From Nitrosopumilus sp. b1 (lineage in GTDB: Archaea; Thermoproteota; Nitrososphaeria; Nitrososphaerales; Nitrosopumilaceae): a stretch of 58,748 bases of DNA. The stretch lies in NCBI RefSeq assembly GCF_014078545.1, contig NZ_MU078717.1, positions 72,174-130,921 of the forward strand. The letters are read 5' to 3'. Both the position numbers and the translations under genes were made by a program. How positions within the stretch are numbered: position 1 is the first letter of the stretch; every line of letters begins with the position of its first letter. This document shows positions 9,100 through 18,346 of this stretch, in pieces. A model generated the notes under the pieces. That model searched no databases. It saw nothing but the letters and a program-made list of their open reading frames with translations, and had not been told where the DNA came from.

Positions 9100-9122
9100 T
9101 ACAAATCAAATCCTTGCCAACC

Positions 9123-9131
9123 TATTATATA
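9123..9131 (+). promoter_or_regulatory. TATA-like box of tRNA-Ser
   Basis: TATTATATA lies about 30 bases before the mature 5' end of the tRNA at 9158, the usual archaeal distance. Confidence 0.5.
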
Positions 9132-9157
9132 ATGAAATAATCTGTCTCAATGACAGT

Positions 9158-9258
9158 GCCGGGGTCGCCTAGCCTGGTAGGGCGCGCGCCTGGAAATTGA
9201 TAACCATAAAGCGCGTTCTCGCAAGGGAACGGGAGTTCAAATCTCCCTCCCGGCGCCA
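9158..9258 (+). tRNA. tRNA-Ser(GGA) with a 14-nt intron
   Basis: The acceptor GCCGGGG (9158-9164) pairs with TCCCGGC (9248-9254), followed by discriminator G and an encoded CCA. The anticodon stem CGCGC (9185-9189) pairs with GCGCG (9211-9215), with anticodon GGA at 9192-9194. The long variable arm TTCTCGCAAGGGAAC is the class II signature of tRNA-Ser. The T arm is GGGAG/CTCCC. Removing 9196-9209 restores a seven-base anticodon loop CTGGAAA. Confidence 0.95.
9196..9209 (+). other. Canonical tRNA intron (37/38) in tRNA-Ser
   Basis: Fourteen extra bases lie between tRNA positions 37 and 38. TGG at 9191-9193 can pair with CCA at 9204-9206, leaving three-base bulges at both splice sites. This gives a relaxed bulge-helix-bulge with a three-pair central helix, to be cut by the archaeal splicing endonuclease. 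Confidence 0.8.
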
Positions 9259-9300
9259 TTTTCATAATCAATTAATTGCTTGTAAGTTACTCTCATACCA

Positions 9301-10596
9301 TTGGAAAAATTTGATGTAGCAATTATCGGTGGGGGTATACTTGGCACTGCAATATCCTACTGGATTTCATTACTTTATGACCTCAGAGTTTGCGTAATTG
9401 AAAAGGAGAAAAATGTTGCAAGACATACTAGCAGCAGAAATACCGGCGTTGTCCATTCTCCATTTTATCTTGATCCTGCAAAGCGAAAAAAATCTGCACT
9501 GACATCACTGATATCCCATGATTTATGGGAGACTATGGCAAAGAAAAAAAATCTTCCATGGCTTCAAGTCGGAACAATTGAGGTTGCATTAAACGAATCC
9601 CAACACCACACCCTTGAGAAATATCTCAAATGGTCTGCAAAAAACGGAATACCTGAAGATCAGACTCAACTTTTAGATGATAAAGAACTAGAGAAAAAAG
9701 AACCAAACCTCAAGGCTTATTCTGGATTATACTGCTCACGTGATGTTTCCACTGATTACGGCTTGTTTACAAAGGAGCTCAAAAAGGAATCAGAAAAAAA
9801 TGGAACCCAGTTTCTTTTTGGTAAGAAACTCGAGTCCGTCACAGTAGGAACTGATTCCATCCTTTCATTTTCAGATGCAACAACACTTGATGCTACATTG
9901 ACAATTAACTGTGCTGGGGGAAATTCACTTGATATTGCAAAAAAGTTTGGTCTAGCAACAGAATACGATGATCTGCATTTTCGAGGAGAATACTGGATTG
10001 CTGATTCAAATTATTCTAATCTGGTTCAGACAAATATCTACACTGTAGCTAGATTTTCTGAATTTCCCTTCTTGGATCCCCACTGGATAAAGCGCTCAAA
10101 CGGAACAACTGAGATAGGACCAAACGCAGTTCCGGTAGCGACACCTGAGACATATCTTGGGTACACCGGTGATATCGGAGAGACAATTGACAAAGTAAAA
10201 GAGATCATCTCGGGAAACGTCAAAAAATTGTTGTTAAATCCTGACTTTTTGACTTTGATATCAAAGGAGTTTTTGAGCTCAATCTCAAAGACTGCAATGG
10301 TTCATCGAGTTCAGGAATTTATTCCAAAAGTAAAACCAGAATACTTTACCGAACATGGCACTGCGGGTATTCGAACACCAATTATTTCTGAGAAAGGAGA
10401 GTTTGAAAAGGATATCTTGGAACTTTTTGGAAAAAACTCTTTTCATATTGTAAACTATAATTCGCCTGGTGCTACTGGTGCTCCTGCATATTCAGCACTC
10501 GTTGTAAAGCAATTACAGGAAAAAGGACTATTGAAGAGCTCTACAAAACAAAAGAGCTCCTTTTGGAGCTTTGAGGATATTATCAACCAAGCTTAA
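9301..10596 (+). CDS. lhgO: FAD-dependent oxidoreductase, L-2-hydroxyglutarate oxidase/dehydrogenase-like
   Basis: A 431-aa flavoprotein of the DAO superfamily. The Rossmann motif GGGILG is at residues 10-15, and the stretch ARHTSSRNTGVVHSPFYLDP matches the substrate-side signature of the LhgO/L2HGDH group, which oxidises L-2-hydroxyglutarate to 2-oxoglutarate. The C-terminal VNYNSPGATGAPAYSALV is the second FAD-contact segment. It starts with TTG at 9301, 42 bases after the tRNA. It may recycle a by-product of the nearby 2-oxoacid metabolism; the exact substrate is inferred, and glycerol-3-phosphate dehydrogenase-like activity cannot be excluded. Confidence 0.75.
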   Translation: MEKFDVAIIGGGILGTAISYWISLLYDLRVCVIEKEKNVARHTSSRNTGVVHSPFYLDPAKRKKSALTSLISHDLWETMAKKKNLPWLQVGTIEVALNESQHHTLEKYLKWSAKNGIPEDQTQLLDDKELEKKEPNLKAYSGLYCSRDVSTDYGLFTKELKKESEKNGTQFLFGKKLESVTVGTDSILSFSDATTLDATLTINCAGGNSLDIAKKFGLATEYDDLHFRGEYWIADSNYSNLVQTNIYTVARFSEFPFLDPHWIKRSNGTTEIGPNAVPVATPETYLGYTGDIGETIDKVKEIISGNVKKLLLNPDFLTLISKEFLSSISKTAMVHRVQEFIPKVKPEYFTEHGTAGIRTPIISEKGEFEKDILELFGKNSFHIVNYNSPGATGAPAYSALVVKQLQEKGLLKSSTKQKSSFWSFEDIINQA

Positions 10597-10622
10597 TATC
10601 ATATAAAATCAGAAATGATATG

Positions 10623-10883
10623 ATGTTTCCTGACAAGTGCTCAGTAAAGGAAGAGGGACGAAACTGTCTTAATCCTCCAGAATTTGTTATCTCAGTTTTG
10701 GTAGAGGATGGGGAATACATGGTCGGAGTCACATGCAACAGGCACAAGGGGGCAGTATCAGGAAAAATTCAGATATTACAAAATGAAGGAAAAATTCCAA
10801 AGGGAACAATTAATTTTTCAGAGCTAAAACCAGTTGGTACTGACTGTATCAAGGGTAATGCTGATGATTTGATTCAGCTGTAA
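10623..10883 (+). CDS. Small Cys-containing hypothetical protein
   Basis: An 86-87-aa protein. Two adjacent ATGs (10620 and 10623) are possible; the TATA-like CTTAATAT at about 10592-10599 lies 27 bases before 10623 and favours the second. Four Cys and one His (C.{8}C, then TCNRH and DC) could bind a metal. It is co-directional with the oxidoreductase, 26 bases downstream. No known family is recognised. Confidence 0.6.
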   Translation: MFPDKCSVKEEGRNCLNPPEFVISVLVEDGEYMVGVTCNRHKGAVSGKIQILQNEGKIPKGTINFSELKPVGTDCIKGNADDLIQL

Positions 10884-10968
10884 TTTTGAAAATTTCATGT
10901 GTAAAAAATACACAAACAATTCTTCGCTATCTTTTACTTTAGAATAATTCTATGATATAATGGCAGGG

Positions 10969-11050
10969 AAGTTGTGTTTTTGGCAACTTGTCTGGTCCTA
11001 TCTAATAAGGTTAGGTAGTTTTGCCTTTATGGCAACTCTACCTTCTTATT
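10969..11050 (+). ncRNA. Candidate structured RNA: two hairpins in a 212-bp intergenic region
   Basis: AAGTTG (10969-10974) pairs with CAACTT (10984-10989). A longer hairpin follows: AATAAG (11004-11009) with CTTATT (11045-11050), AGGTAG (11013-11018) with CTACCT (11038-11043), and TTGCC (11021-11025) with GGCAA (11031-11035), around a TTTAT loop. TGGCAACT occurs in both hairpins (10981 and 11030), so alternative pairing is possible. A TATA-like GATATAAT precedes it at about 10954. It could be a free RNA, a 5' leader of the gene at 11096, or a terminator-like fold. Strand is inferred from flanking genes. Confidence 0.45.
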
Positions 11051-11095
11051 GATTTTGAAAACTAAATTCAAATATGTTCTTGTAATAGGAAACAA

Positions 11096-11479
11096 ATGTT
11101 AAAACAACTTCTGGAAGACATTCTGAAGATTGAGGATGTACTCTTTGTTGTCAAGAGTAATGGTGCAACTGCTGAGATTCGAAGTAATATACTAGGAATC
11201 AGGCAAAAAGACCAATGGATAACAATTGGCGAGAATGATGGACCTTGTCATATGCATCTTAATGATACGATAGTAAAATCAGCACAGTTTGTCACAGAGG
11301 AAAAACCTGAAAGAACTAGCTTTAGTGTGCGATTCTATGATGAAAAAGGTGAAAGAATTCTTGGAGCTTTTTTTACAAAGATGTATGATGAAAAGATGAA
11401 TCTAAAGCACGACAGAAAAAAACTCTATGATTTCCTTTCTCAAAAATATGGTACAGAAATGATTTACTTTACAGAGTAG
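11096..11479 (+). CDS. Hypothetical protein, possible HemS/ChuX-like fold
   Basis: A 127-aa soluble protein. The segment from GPCHMHLND to FYDEKGERILGAFF (residues 50-90) resembles one repeat of the haem-utilisation HemS/ChuX fold, where a His precedes a strand pair ending in an FDA.G..I.. pattern. The resemblance is weak. No signal peptide is present. The 3' end overlaps the converging dehydrogenase gene by 16 bases. Confidence 0.6.
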   Translation: MLKQLLEDILKIEDVLFVVKSNGATAEIRSNILGIRQKDQWITIGENDGPCHMHLNDTIVKSAQFVTEEKPERTSFSVRFYDEKGERILGAFFTKMYDEKMNLKHDRKKLYDFLSQKYGTEMIYFTE

Positions 11480-12432
11480 ATTGGGTTTTTTCCTGCAATT
11501 CCACGATTTAGATTCTTAACCGTAATTTCGGCCATCTTTGCTCTTGTCTCTGCAGTTGAGCTTCCAATATGTGGTGCTAGTACAACGTTTTCAAGTTTTA
11601 ACAATGGATTTTTGGAATCAATTGGTTCGTTTGTAAATACATCTAATGCTGCACCTGCAATTAATTTCTTCTTTAATGCAAAGATAAGATCTGATTCATT
11701 GATTATCTTTCCTCTTGCTGTATTGACAATGTAGGAATTTTTTTTCATTTTTTTCAACAACGATAGATTCACCATCTCATTTGTTTGAGAATTATGCGGT
11801 ACGTGTAATGACACTACATCTGATTTACTGAACAATGAATTTAACGTTGAATATTTTACTCCTAGTTTTTGTTCTACTGATTTTGATAATCTATTCCTAT
11901 TGTAATACATGACATTCATTCCAAATGCTTTAGCTCTTTGTGCCACAACTCGTCCGATTCTTCCAAGGCCTACAATTCCAAGTGTCTTTTTTGAAATGTC
12001 TACTCCCACATAGTCATATGCACCATAGATTACTTTCCAATCTCCTCTGCGAATTATTCTGTCTCCTTCTGTGACTCTGCGCAATAGATCTAGCATCAAT
12101 GTAATTGCCAAGTCTGCAGTTGCATCAGTTAATACGTCTGGAGTGTATCCTATCTGTATTCCTCTTTTTTTGGCATAATTGATATCAATATGATCATAAC
12201 CTACACTGTACGTACTGATTGCATGCAAATTTTTTGCAGCATCAATTACTTCTTTGTCAATCTTGTCATATGGAAAACATATCAGTCCCTCAACATTGGC
12301 AATTTTTTTTAACAGTTTTTCCCTTGGTATTGGAATTTTACCCGAATGCACCTCGATTGAATATTTTTTACGTAATTCCTTTAAGGCAAATTCATGCAGC
12401 CTTCTGGTTAAAAACACACGTTTCTTACTCAA
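11464..12432 (-). CDS. D-isomer-specific 2-hydroxyacid dehydrogenase (glyoxylate/hydroxypyruvate reductase-like)
   Basis: NAD(P)-dependent reductase of 2-oxoacids such as glyoxylate or hydroxypyruvate. The Rossmann motif GLGRIG is at residues 155-160, and the catalytic triad is R240 (NTARG), E269 (FTNEP) and H288 (PHIGSST). At 322 aa it fits a glyoxylate reductase rather than the longer phosphoglycerate dehydrogenase with an ACT domain. The gene diverges from the mini-gene at 12484 and appears to share its TATA element. Substrate specificity cannot be read from the sequence. Confidence 0.88.
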   Translation of the reverse strand: MSKKRVFLTRRLHEFALKELRKKYSIEVHSGKIPIPREKLLKKIANVEGLICFPYDKIDKEVIDAAKNLHAISTYSVGYDHIDINYAKKRGIQIGYTPDVLTDATADLAITLMLDLLRRVTEGDRIIRRGDWKVIYGAYDYVGVDISKKTLGIVGLGRIGRVVAQRAKAFGMNVMYYNRNRLSKSVEQKLGVKYSTLNSLFSKSDVVSLHVPHNSQTNEMVNLSLLKKMKKNSYIVNTARGKIINESDLIFALKKKLIAGAALDVFTNEPIDSKNPLLKLENVVLAPHIGSSTAETRAKMAEITVKNLNRGIAGKNPIYSVK

Positions 12433-12455
12433 TGTTCATACCTCACCTTAAACCA

Positions 12456-12463
12456 TTTATAAG
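12456..12463. promoter_or_regulatory. Shared bidirectional TATA-like element
   Basis: TTTATAAG reads CTTATAAA on the other strand. Its centre is about 28 bases from the minus-strand ATG at 12432 and 24 bases from the plus-strand GTG at 12484, so one element is correctly spaced for two leaderless genes. Confidence 0.5.
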
Positions 12464-12483
12464 ATTCCGCTATATGGAAATTA

Positions 12484-12621
12484 GTGGTTTCTGACAAAGA
12501 AGAGTTTGCAATCTGTGTGGAATGCGGCAATTCAATTGAAAAATGTCAGTGCGTTTGCCCTTTTTGTGGAGAACGTGACAAATGTGAATGTGCACTGTTT
12601 GATGCAGCAACAGGCGGTTAG
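12484..12621 (+). CDS. Mini zinc-binding protein (45 aa)
   Basis: Starts at GTG 12484; the nearby ATG at 12474 is out of frame. The 45 residues hold CVEC, then CQCVC, CPFCGERDKCEC, i.e. seven or more Cys arranged in CxxC and CxC pairs, consistent with a zinc ribbon or a two-metal site. It is leaderless by the spacing of the TATA-like element. It lies between divergent dehydrogenase and oxidoreductase genes. Function unknown; tiny zinc proteins of this kind are common in this lineage. Confidence 0.7.
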   Translation: MVSDKEEFAICVECGNSIEKCQCVCPFCGERDKCECALFDAATGG

Positions 12622-12671
12622 TTCATTTTTTTAACCATATTATTAATATCTAATAAAAAGCAAATCTTCTT

Positions 12672-14579
12672 GTGACTACTGATATTTCTTGGTTAATTGG
12701 TGGACCGCAAGGTAGTGGTGTAGAATCTGCAGCAAATGTTTTCTCACGAGTTTGCGCACAATTAGGATACCAAGTCTTTGGAAAAAGAGAATTTTATTCA
12801 AACATCAAAGGTGAGCACAGCTATTTCACTGTCCGAATTGCCAACAAAAAAATTCATTCAAATGTCAATGATGTGACCTTGATGGTCTCCTATGATGCAG
12901 AGACAATTTTTCGTCATGCTGATGAGGTAATGAAGGGTGGCGCAATCATCTATGATTCAGATCTTGATGCATTAACAACTGATGATGTACATACTCTGGA
13001 TTCTCCATTTAAGAACAGGTTACACGAGTCTCTAAAATCAAAAAATAAACCCTTTACAATTCCTGGAATTTTGGAAACAGCAAAAGAGCGAGGTGTAAAT
13101 CTTTACCCAATTTCATTTAAGAGCATTCTAGCAAAACTAGCTGAAGAAACACAGAATCCAAAACTAAAAGGTTTGATCAGAATGTATAATGTAATTGGCG
13201 TGTCTTTATCTCTAGGACTACTCAAAATGGAGACCAAATATCTCATCGAATCTATCGAATCAATCTTTGCAAAAAAACCAAAGGTTGCAGAGATAAATGT
13301 CCAAGCAGCAAACTATGCATACAATCAAGGAACCACTTTCACTGGATTCGATTATTCATTGCCAAAAGTTCCTAAACAACCCCATACCATGCTTGTTCAA
13401 GGTTATCAGGGCACAGCGATTGGAAAGATGGTATGTGGATGCAGATTCCAACCATACTATCCGATTACCCCGGCATCTGATGAGAGTGTGTATTTAGAAT
13501 CAAATGAATTGCTTGAAGTAAATGGTGACAGACCAGGCTCAACTCTTATTGTGCAAAGTGAAGATGAAATTTGTGCTATCGGAATGACGTTAGGTGGTGC
13601 AGTTACTGGCACTCGTTCTGCAACATGTACATCTGGTCCTGGATTCTCACTGATGGCAGAAATGATGGGGTGGTCGGGAATTAACGAGGTACCAATAGTA
13701 GTGACATCGTATCAGAGAAGTGGACCATCAACCGGTCTTCCTACAAGACATGGTCAAGATGATCTCTTGTTTACGATTAATGCAGGACATGGAGAATTTC
13801 CCAAAGTTGTTTATGCGTCTGGTGATATTGAAGAGAGCTTTTATGATACTGCAAGATGCTTCAACTATGCAGACATTTACCAGCTTCCTGTAATTCATCT
13901 AATGGACAAGTTTTTGGCAAGTTCTGTTATTACATGTCCTCGATTTGATTCAGAAAAAATTGAGATAAATCGCGGAAAGTTACTAAACGAAATAAAGACT
14001 GATGATTACAAAAGATTTGAGCTAACACCCGATGGAATATCTCCAAGATCAAAACTTGGTCTTGAGGGTGGTGTCTTTTGGAACACCGGTGATGAGAGTG
14101 ATGAGTATGGCCACATCACAGAAGATCCAATTATGAGAAGAAAAATGATGGATAAACGCCTAAACAAGTATGAAAAAATCCTCAAAGAGATACCTGATGA
14201 GGAACAAGCAGTATCCTTTGGTGTTCATGAATATACTGTGATTAGCTGGGGCTCTGCTAAAGGACCTGTTCTTGATGCCATTGACATGTTAAAACAAGAA
14301 AACATCAATGTAGGATTTGTCCAGATCAAATTGCTAAATCCTTTCCCAACTGATTATGTTGATTTTCTATTAGAAAAGGCAAAAAAGATTATTGATGTTG
14401 AGGCAAACCATACTGCACAACTAGGAAAATTATTTGCTCAACATTTGCACAGAGACCCTGATAATTATATCCTAAAGTATACTGGCAGAGCAATGACTAG
14501 CACCGAAGTATATGCTTCTCTTAAAAAAATCATCAATGGAACTGCAGAAAAAAGGGAGATCTTAATGCATGGCGCTTAA
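12672..14579 (+). CDS. korA: 2-oxoacid:ferredoxin oxidoreductase, fused gamma-alpha subunit
   Basis: Large subunit of the enzyme that interconverts 2-oxoacid+CoA and acyl-CoA+CO2 with ferredoxin. Residues 1-190 are the gamma domain ([18 protein letters not shown]); residues 230-480 form the pyrimidine-binding domain with the YPITP motif at about 263-267; the rest is domain II. The fusion is usual in Crenarchaeota and Thaumarchaeota. Start is GTG at 12672. It overlaps the beta gene by 11 bases. 2-oxoglutarate and pyruvate are both plausible substrates; 2-oxoglutarate is often assumed in ammonia oxidisers. Confidence 0.92.
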   Translation: MTTDISWLIGGPQGSGVESAANVFSRVCAQLGYQVFGKREFYSNIKGEHSYFTVRIANKKIHSNVNDVTLMVSYDAETIFRHADEVMKGGAIIYDSDLDALTTDDVHTLDSPFKNRLHESLKSKNKPFTIPGILETAKERGVNLYPISFKSILAKLAEETQNPKLKGLIRMYNVIGVSLSLGLLKMETKYLIESIESIFAKKPKVAEINVQAANYAYNQGTTFTGFDYSLPKVPKQPHTMLVQGYQGTAIGKMVCGCRFQPYYPITPASDESVYLESNELLEVNGDRPGSTLIVQSEDEICAIGMTLGGAVTGTRSATCTSGPGFSLMAEMMGWSGINEVPIVVTSYQRSGPSTGLPTRHGQDDLLFTINAGHGEFPKVVYASGDIEESFYDTARCFNYADIYQLPVIHLMDKFLASSVITCPRFDSEKIEINRGKLLNEIKTDDYKRFELTPDGISPRSKLGLEGGVFWNTGDESDEYGHITEDPIMRRKMMDKRLNKYEKILKEIPDEEQAVSFGVHEYTVISWGSAKGPVLDAIDMLKQENINVGFVQIKLLNPFPTDYVDFLLEKAKKIIDVEANHTAQLGKLFAQHLHRDPDNYILKYTGRAMTSTEVYASLKKIINGTAEKREILMHGA

Positions 14580-15528
14580 ACTAGCAGACTACAAGACAGA
14601 TGTCCACAATGACTGGTGTCCAGGCTGTGGTGACTTTGGTATTGTAAATGCAATTCAGATGGCACTTGCAGAGATGGGAATACCGCGACATAAAGCAGCA
14701 CTATTTTCTGGAATCGGTTGCTCAGGAAAGACATCACACTTTGTTAATGTTTATGGAATTCATACTTTGCATGGTCGTGTACTTACATTTGCACAAGGCG
14801 CAAAGCTTGCAAATCCTGGAATGACCGTTCTTGCTGCAGGTGGTGATGGTGATGGACTAGGTATTGGTGCAGGACACTTTGTTGCAGCCGGACGAAGAAA
14901 CATCGACATGACCTACATAATATTTGATAATGGCGTCTATGGATTAACAAAAGGACAAGCATCTCCTACTCTAAAACTAGGTGAGAAGACAAAATCATTA
15001 CCAACACCTAATACGAATTACAATGTTAATCCAATTGGGTTGGCAGTAGCTAGCGGTTTTACCTTTGTTGCAAGAGGATACTCATATGATGTAAGGCATC
15101 TCAAGGACCTAATAATTGCAGCAGTGAAACACAAAGGATTAGCATTTTTAGATGTTCTTCAACCGTGTCCAACATACAATGATATCAATACAAGGGATTG
15201 GTATTCTGGAGCAGACATCAAAGAAGCACAGGAGCGACACTCTAGGATATACAAGCTTGAAGATACTGGATACGAACCAGTCGTTCATTATTCCTCAGAA
15301 GCAGAATTAAACGAAAAGCTTAGTCAGGCTTTGATAAAATCCCTTGAATGGGGAAATAAAATTCCTATAGGAATTTTTTACAAAAACGAGTTAATCACCC
15401 CGTATAGTGGTAGAATCGAGGATAAGATTCCAAATTATGTTGAAAATCCGCCATCAGATCAGATTATTTCACGCAATGGCAAGCCGACTACTGATGTTAC
15501 TAACCTGCTTGATTCCCTAGAGGTATAG
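14569..15528 (+). CDS. korB: 2-oxoacid:ferredoxin oxidoreductase beta subunit
   Basis: Thiamine-diphosphate-binding subunit (319 aa). WCPGCGDFG at residues 16-24 supplies two cluster cysteines, [10 protein letters not shown] another, and [14 protein letters not shown] with [17 protein letters not shown] forms the ThDP/Mg site. The C at LQPCPTYND is the expected fourth cluster ligand. It overlaps the alpha gene, so the two subunits are translated together; no separate delta ferredoxin gene follows. Confidence 0.94.
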   Translation: MALKLADYKTDVHNDWCPGCGDFGIVNAIQMALAEMGIPRHKAALFSGIGCSGKTSHFVNVYGIHTLHGRVLTFAQGAKLANPGMTVLAAGGDGDGLGIGAGHFVAAGRRNIDMTYIIFDNGVYGLTKGQASPTLKLGEKTKSLPTPNTNYNVNPIGLAVASGFTFVARGYSYDVRHLKDLIIAAVKHKGLAFLDVLQPCPTYNDINTRDWYSGADIKEAQERHSRIYKLEDTGYEPVVHYSSEAELNEKLSQALIKSLEWGNKIPIGIFYKNELITPYSGRIEDKIPNYVENPPSDQIISRNGKPTTDVTNLLDSLEV

Positions 15529-15582
15529 GTTCACGTTTACCCAATGAATTATTAGCAAGTTTCCCAAAAGACAGAGTTATCA

Positions 15583-16017
15583 TTGAACATTACTGATGCA
15601 AATAAGATATTTCGAAAATCAATAATCAAGGGTTTTTTTGAACCCCAACTGGTTAATCTTGATTTTAAAAAATCTAACATCAAGCATCCTGAAATACCTG
15701 ATGACGGTCTAATGCAATTTGAAATACTACACATCTTCTTTGATGTGGAAACTGGCTCTGATTATCCTGATGGTGATGAGTGGTTTATTGTTGATTATCT
15801 GTTCCCTCATGATATGAAATTACCTGATTCTCTGAAAGGAACTGATTATTTTACAACTATAGCAATTGAGGATGGCAAAAACTTTTGGCATCATCGTGAA
15901 TTGATCAGATTCAAGTACGGAAAATCAAAAAAGCTTGTAGAGTCTTTGGAATTTTTAGAAACAAAATACAAAGAACTTCATTCTATGCTAAAGCCTTTAG
16001 AAAAAGACATCAAGTAA
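15583..16017 (+). CDS. Hypothetical acidic protein
   Basis: A 144-aa protein starting at TTG 15583, 54 bases after korB. It has aromatic and acidic stretches (HIFFDVETGSDYPDGDEWF), a C-terminal helix, no Cys, and no membrane segment. No family recognised. It converges on and overlaps the next gene by eight bases. Confidence 0.6.
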   Translation: MNITDANKIFRKSIIKGFFEPQLVNLDFKKSNIKHPEIPDDGLMQFEILHIFFDVETGSDYPDGDEWFIVDYLFPHDMKLPDSLKGTDYFTTIAIEDGKNFWHHRELIRFKYGKSKKLVESLEFLETKYKELHSMLKPLEKDIK

Positions 16018-16546
16018 CCATCTTCCATCCATTATTTTGGAAAACGAATTTTTTGTCTTTAACAATTGCTTGATTTAGTCTCCAACGCTTTGCTGCTTCA
16101 TCAAATGAATATGAAATTTTATTTACATTTTGAGGTAATTTTTCGGGATCTAGGTGATATGGGAGTAACTCAATTACAAAATCAATCTTTTCTACTGCAT
16201 TGTTGTACCATTCTCTATCATTTGCATCCAAAATAAACTGAATATCTGGTTTTCCTGCAAAGTTTATGATAATTTTTAATGCATTTCCACTTCCTCTTCT
16301 TCGCTTCATCTCTTTGAATAACGCTTTTACTTTCTCCCATCTTCTAAAATCAAACCAATTGAAAAACTCCTCTGAAAAAGCCAATGGAATGTTTATCTCA
16401 AACATGCTGACAAAATTTTCATCATCTTGTTCTATCTCTTCTTGTGTTACGTTAAATCTTGAATTAAGATATCCGTATACAACTTCTACCTCCCAAGGTG
16501 AAATTCCATAATATCGTAAATGTGAATCTAAAAATTCATCAGGCAT
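16010..16546 (-). CDS. Hypothetical protein
   Basis: A 178-aa soluble protein. It has an N-terminal helical part (residues 1-75, PWEVEVVYGYLNSRFNV) and a central basic strand-rich segment (RRRGSGNALKIIINFAGKPDIQF, about 88-110) before a final helix and strand. No catalytic motif or metal site is visible. Function unknown; coding status is supported by length, an ATG start and normal composition. Confidence 0.6.
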   Translation of the reverse strand: MPDEFLDSHLRYYGISPWEVEVVYGYLNSRFNVTQEEIEQDDENFVSMFEINIPLAFSEEFFNWFDFRRWEKVKALFKEMKRRRGSGNALKIIINFAGKPDIQFILDANDREWYNNAVEKIDFVIELLPYHLDPEKLPQNVNKISYSFDEAAKRWRLNQAIVKDKKFVFQNNGWKMVT

Positions 16547-16580
16547 TCTTTCTAAATCTAAAAATTTCTAATTAAAGGTT

Positions 16581-16709
16581 CTAGTCTGTCTTTTTCTTTT
16601 TTTCTATTTGTTCGCTCTCAGTTTCTGCATGAACTTCGAGATGATCATATAACGCTTCTTTTGATTCAAAAATCTGCTCACAATAGTAGCATTGATGATC
16701 AAGTGACAT
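16581..16709 (-). CDS. Single C2H2 zinc-finger mini-protein (42 aa)
   Basis: Residues 7-27 read CYYC..F....AL..HLEVH, a textbook C-x2-C-x12-H-x3-H finger with the conserved aromatic and Leu, followed by a very basic tail (IEKKKKTD). It begins at ATG 16709 and ends at TAG 16581. A free-standing finger with a basic tail suggests nucleic-acid binding or use as a protein adaptor. Length and finger spacing make chance unlikely. Confidence 0.75.
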   Translation of the reverse strand: MSLDHQCYYCEQIFESKEALYDHLEVHAETESEQIEKKKKTD

Positions 16710-16787
16710 TATGATATTAGCATGCATCTCAATTAAAAATCTTGACAAAATTACTATATGAAAGATGGAAATTTTATACCTAATCTT

Positions 16788-17336
16788 CTAAATTGTGTTT
16801 AGATACTTCCAAAGATAGAATAGTCCTACCGTGCCAATCATAAACAACATTGGCTTCCATGCAAATACTGGAATGCTAGGGGTTGCTAGTTTTACTTTAT
16901 AATTCTCAAAAACAGCTGAGACATACTTTCTGATTCTTGCATTCCAAATTTTATAATCTACATTATGACGCTTTAGCATCTCTTCAACTTCATAAATTAC
17001 TGGTGTTCTCTGAGAAAACAAATGTTGCAGGTAATCTCTAGAAACTTCTACTTCTGCATGAATTGCAATCAATCCTTTCTTTAGCTCTACAAATCTTACA
17101 TGCATCTCCCATGGTTTTTTGAGCTTTAGATTCAAACCATTTCCTATCTGTGATGGCTGTTTGTGTTCAAATTTTACTTTGGTAAATCCTTCTGCAGTAA
17201 AAATTTTCATCAAATCATTAAAGCTCTTTTTTACTACAATGTGGAGCTGCTCTACTCCCTCTTTGTCTACCTGTATGCTCTCTTTGATTCCATCTAGAAA
17301 TGATACAGTTTTGGGATATTTTGTAAGATATTCCAT
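16788..17336 (-). CDS. Tail-anchored hypothetical protein
   Basis: A 182-aa protein whose first 155 residues are soluble and basic and whose last 23 (PMLFMIGTVGLFYLWKYLNTI) form one membrane span with almost nothing after it. That topology leaves the main domain in the cytoplasm, held at the membrane. No signal peptide and no known domain recognised. It is followed by the cofE gene on the same strand after about 60 bases. Confidence 0.65.
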   Translation of the reverse strand: MEYLTKYPKTVSFLDGIKESIQVDKEGVEQLHIVVKKSFNDLMKIFTAEGFTKVKFEHKQPSQIGNGLNLKLKKPWEMHVRFVELKKGLIAIHAEVEVSRDYLQHLFSQRTPVIYEVEEMLKRHNVDYKIWNARIRKYVSAVFENYKVKLATPSIPVFAWKPMLFMIGTVGLFYLWKYLNTI

Positions 17337-17396
17337 TATTTTTCCGTAAAAAATCCCATATTTAAAACAGTTTGACTTTGAATCCCAAATTTCCAG

Positions 17397-18167
17397 TCAA
17401 TTAGAGTTTCCAAGACCTCTGACATACACGCATTGGTCATGAGAGATAGCAACTTCGTTTGGGTCTATGCGTCTATCAGTTAGCTTTGCATTTGAGTTTC
17501 TAACGATGGCAATAGGCCTTGACTCTCCGCCCTCTCCCATCTGATGATTTGCAATTGATGCTAGATTGTCAACCACTGCTTGAAATGTAACCTTTAGAGG
17601 ATTTCCATCAAGATCTTTTTGAGCCCTCATGTCGTTTACCGGTTCAATTCCTGCACATGCAATGGCAACCCCGGTTGTTCCGACACGTGCTGGCATTAAT
17701 CTACTATCTACTAGTATCACTCCGACATGAATCAGCAAATTCAAAAATATCTTGCGCCGTAGATCTTCTGCAATTTTGTAGGGATTATTTGGATAGAGAA
17801 TTACTTTACCTTTCTTTGCATTTGATTTATCTATTCCAGCATTTGGTGCCATGATGTTATCTGCAGATGTTATAACAAACCCTGCAATTCCACCAAAGAT
17901 ATGATCAGACTCTCTAAGAATTATCTCTGAAACTTTTGGTTGGATCTGAAATTTTTCTGAAACCTCAACTCCATGTTTTGAAGGTTTTACCTTGTTGATA
18001 TCGATGATTCTGCCTTGGGCATTTGAAACAAATTTACTTGAAATAACTAGTACATCACCATCTTGAAGCATCAAATCATTTTTCTTTATAGATTCTATAA
18101 CTACTTGGTACAGATCAAAGACAGAATCCATCCTTTCGGTCTTTACTGTGAGTACTGTTAGAGCCAT
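17397..18167 (-). CDS. cofE: Coenzyme F420:L-glutamate ligase
   Basis: Adds gamma-linked glutamates to F420-0 with GTP. The 256-aa length fits stand-alone archaeal CofE. Typical stretches are DGDVLVISSKFVSNAQGRII (about 37-56), DSRLMPARVGTTGVAIACAG (about 154-173), a DMRAQKDLDGNPLKVTFQAVVD segment and the GGESRP loop. ATG at 18167 follows an ATAAAAAG TATA-like box about 26 bases upstream. The F420-type flavin-domain protein at 52696 gives a possible user of the cofactor. Confidence 0.94.
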   Translation of the reverse strand: MALTVLTVKTERMDSVFDLYQVVIESIKKNDLMLQDGDVLVISSKFVSNAQGRIIDINKVKPSKHGVEVSEKFQIQPKVSEIILRESDHIFGGIAGFVITSADNIMAPNAGIDKSNAKKGKVILYPNNPYKIAEDLRRKIFLNLLIHVGVILVDSRLMPARVGTTGVAIACAGIEPVNDMRAQKDLDGNPLKVTFQAVVDNLASIANHQMGEGGESRPIAIVRNSNAKLTDRRIDPNEVAISHDQCVYVRGLGNSN

Positions 18168-18346
18168 GAATATTAAAAAACAGATGTACTTTTTATCCTT
18201 CTGAAATTATTGATTTCTCCATTCCACGCACAAAATATTACTAAAGCAGTGACTTTGCCGCACTTTGAATCAATAAACTATAGTGCTCAGAACTCATCGT
18301 AAAAATTTGGCAAAAACGTTATGAATCATCATGATTTTCCCATTTC

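Noticed and set aside
18245-18325. C-box-like ATGATGA with a CTGA on the minus strand between cofE and the VOC gene
   Set aside because: The spacing between the boxes is far too long, the D' and C' pair is missing, and no terminal stem forms, unlike the canonical sRNA at 43040-43098.
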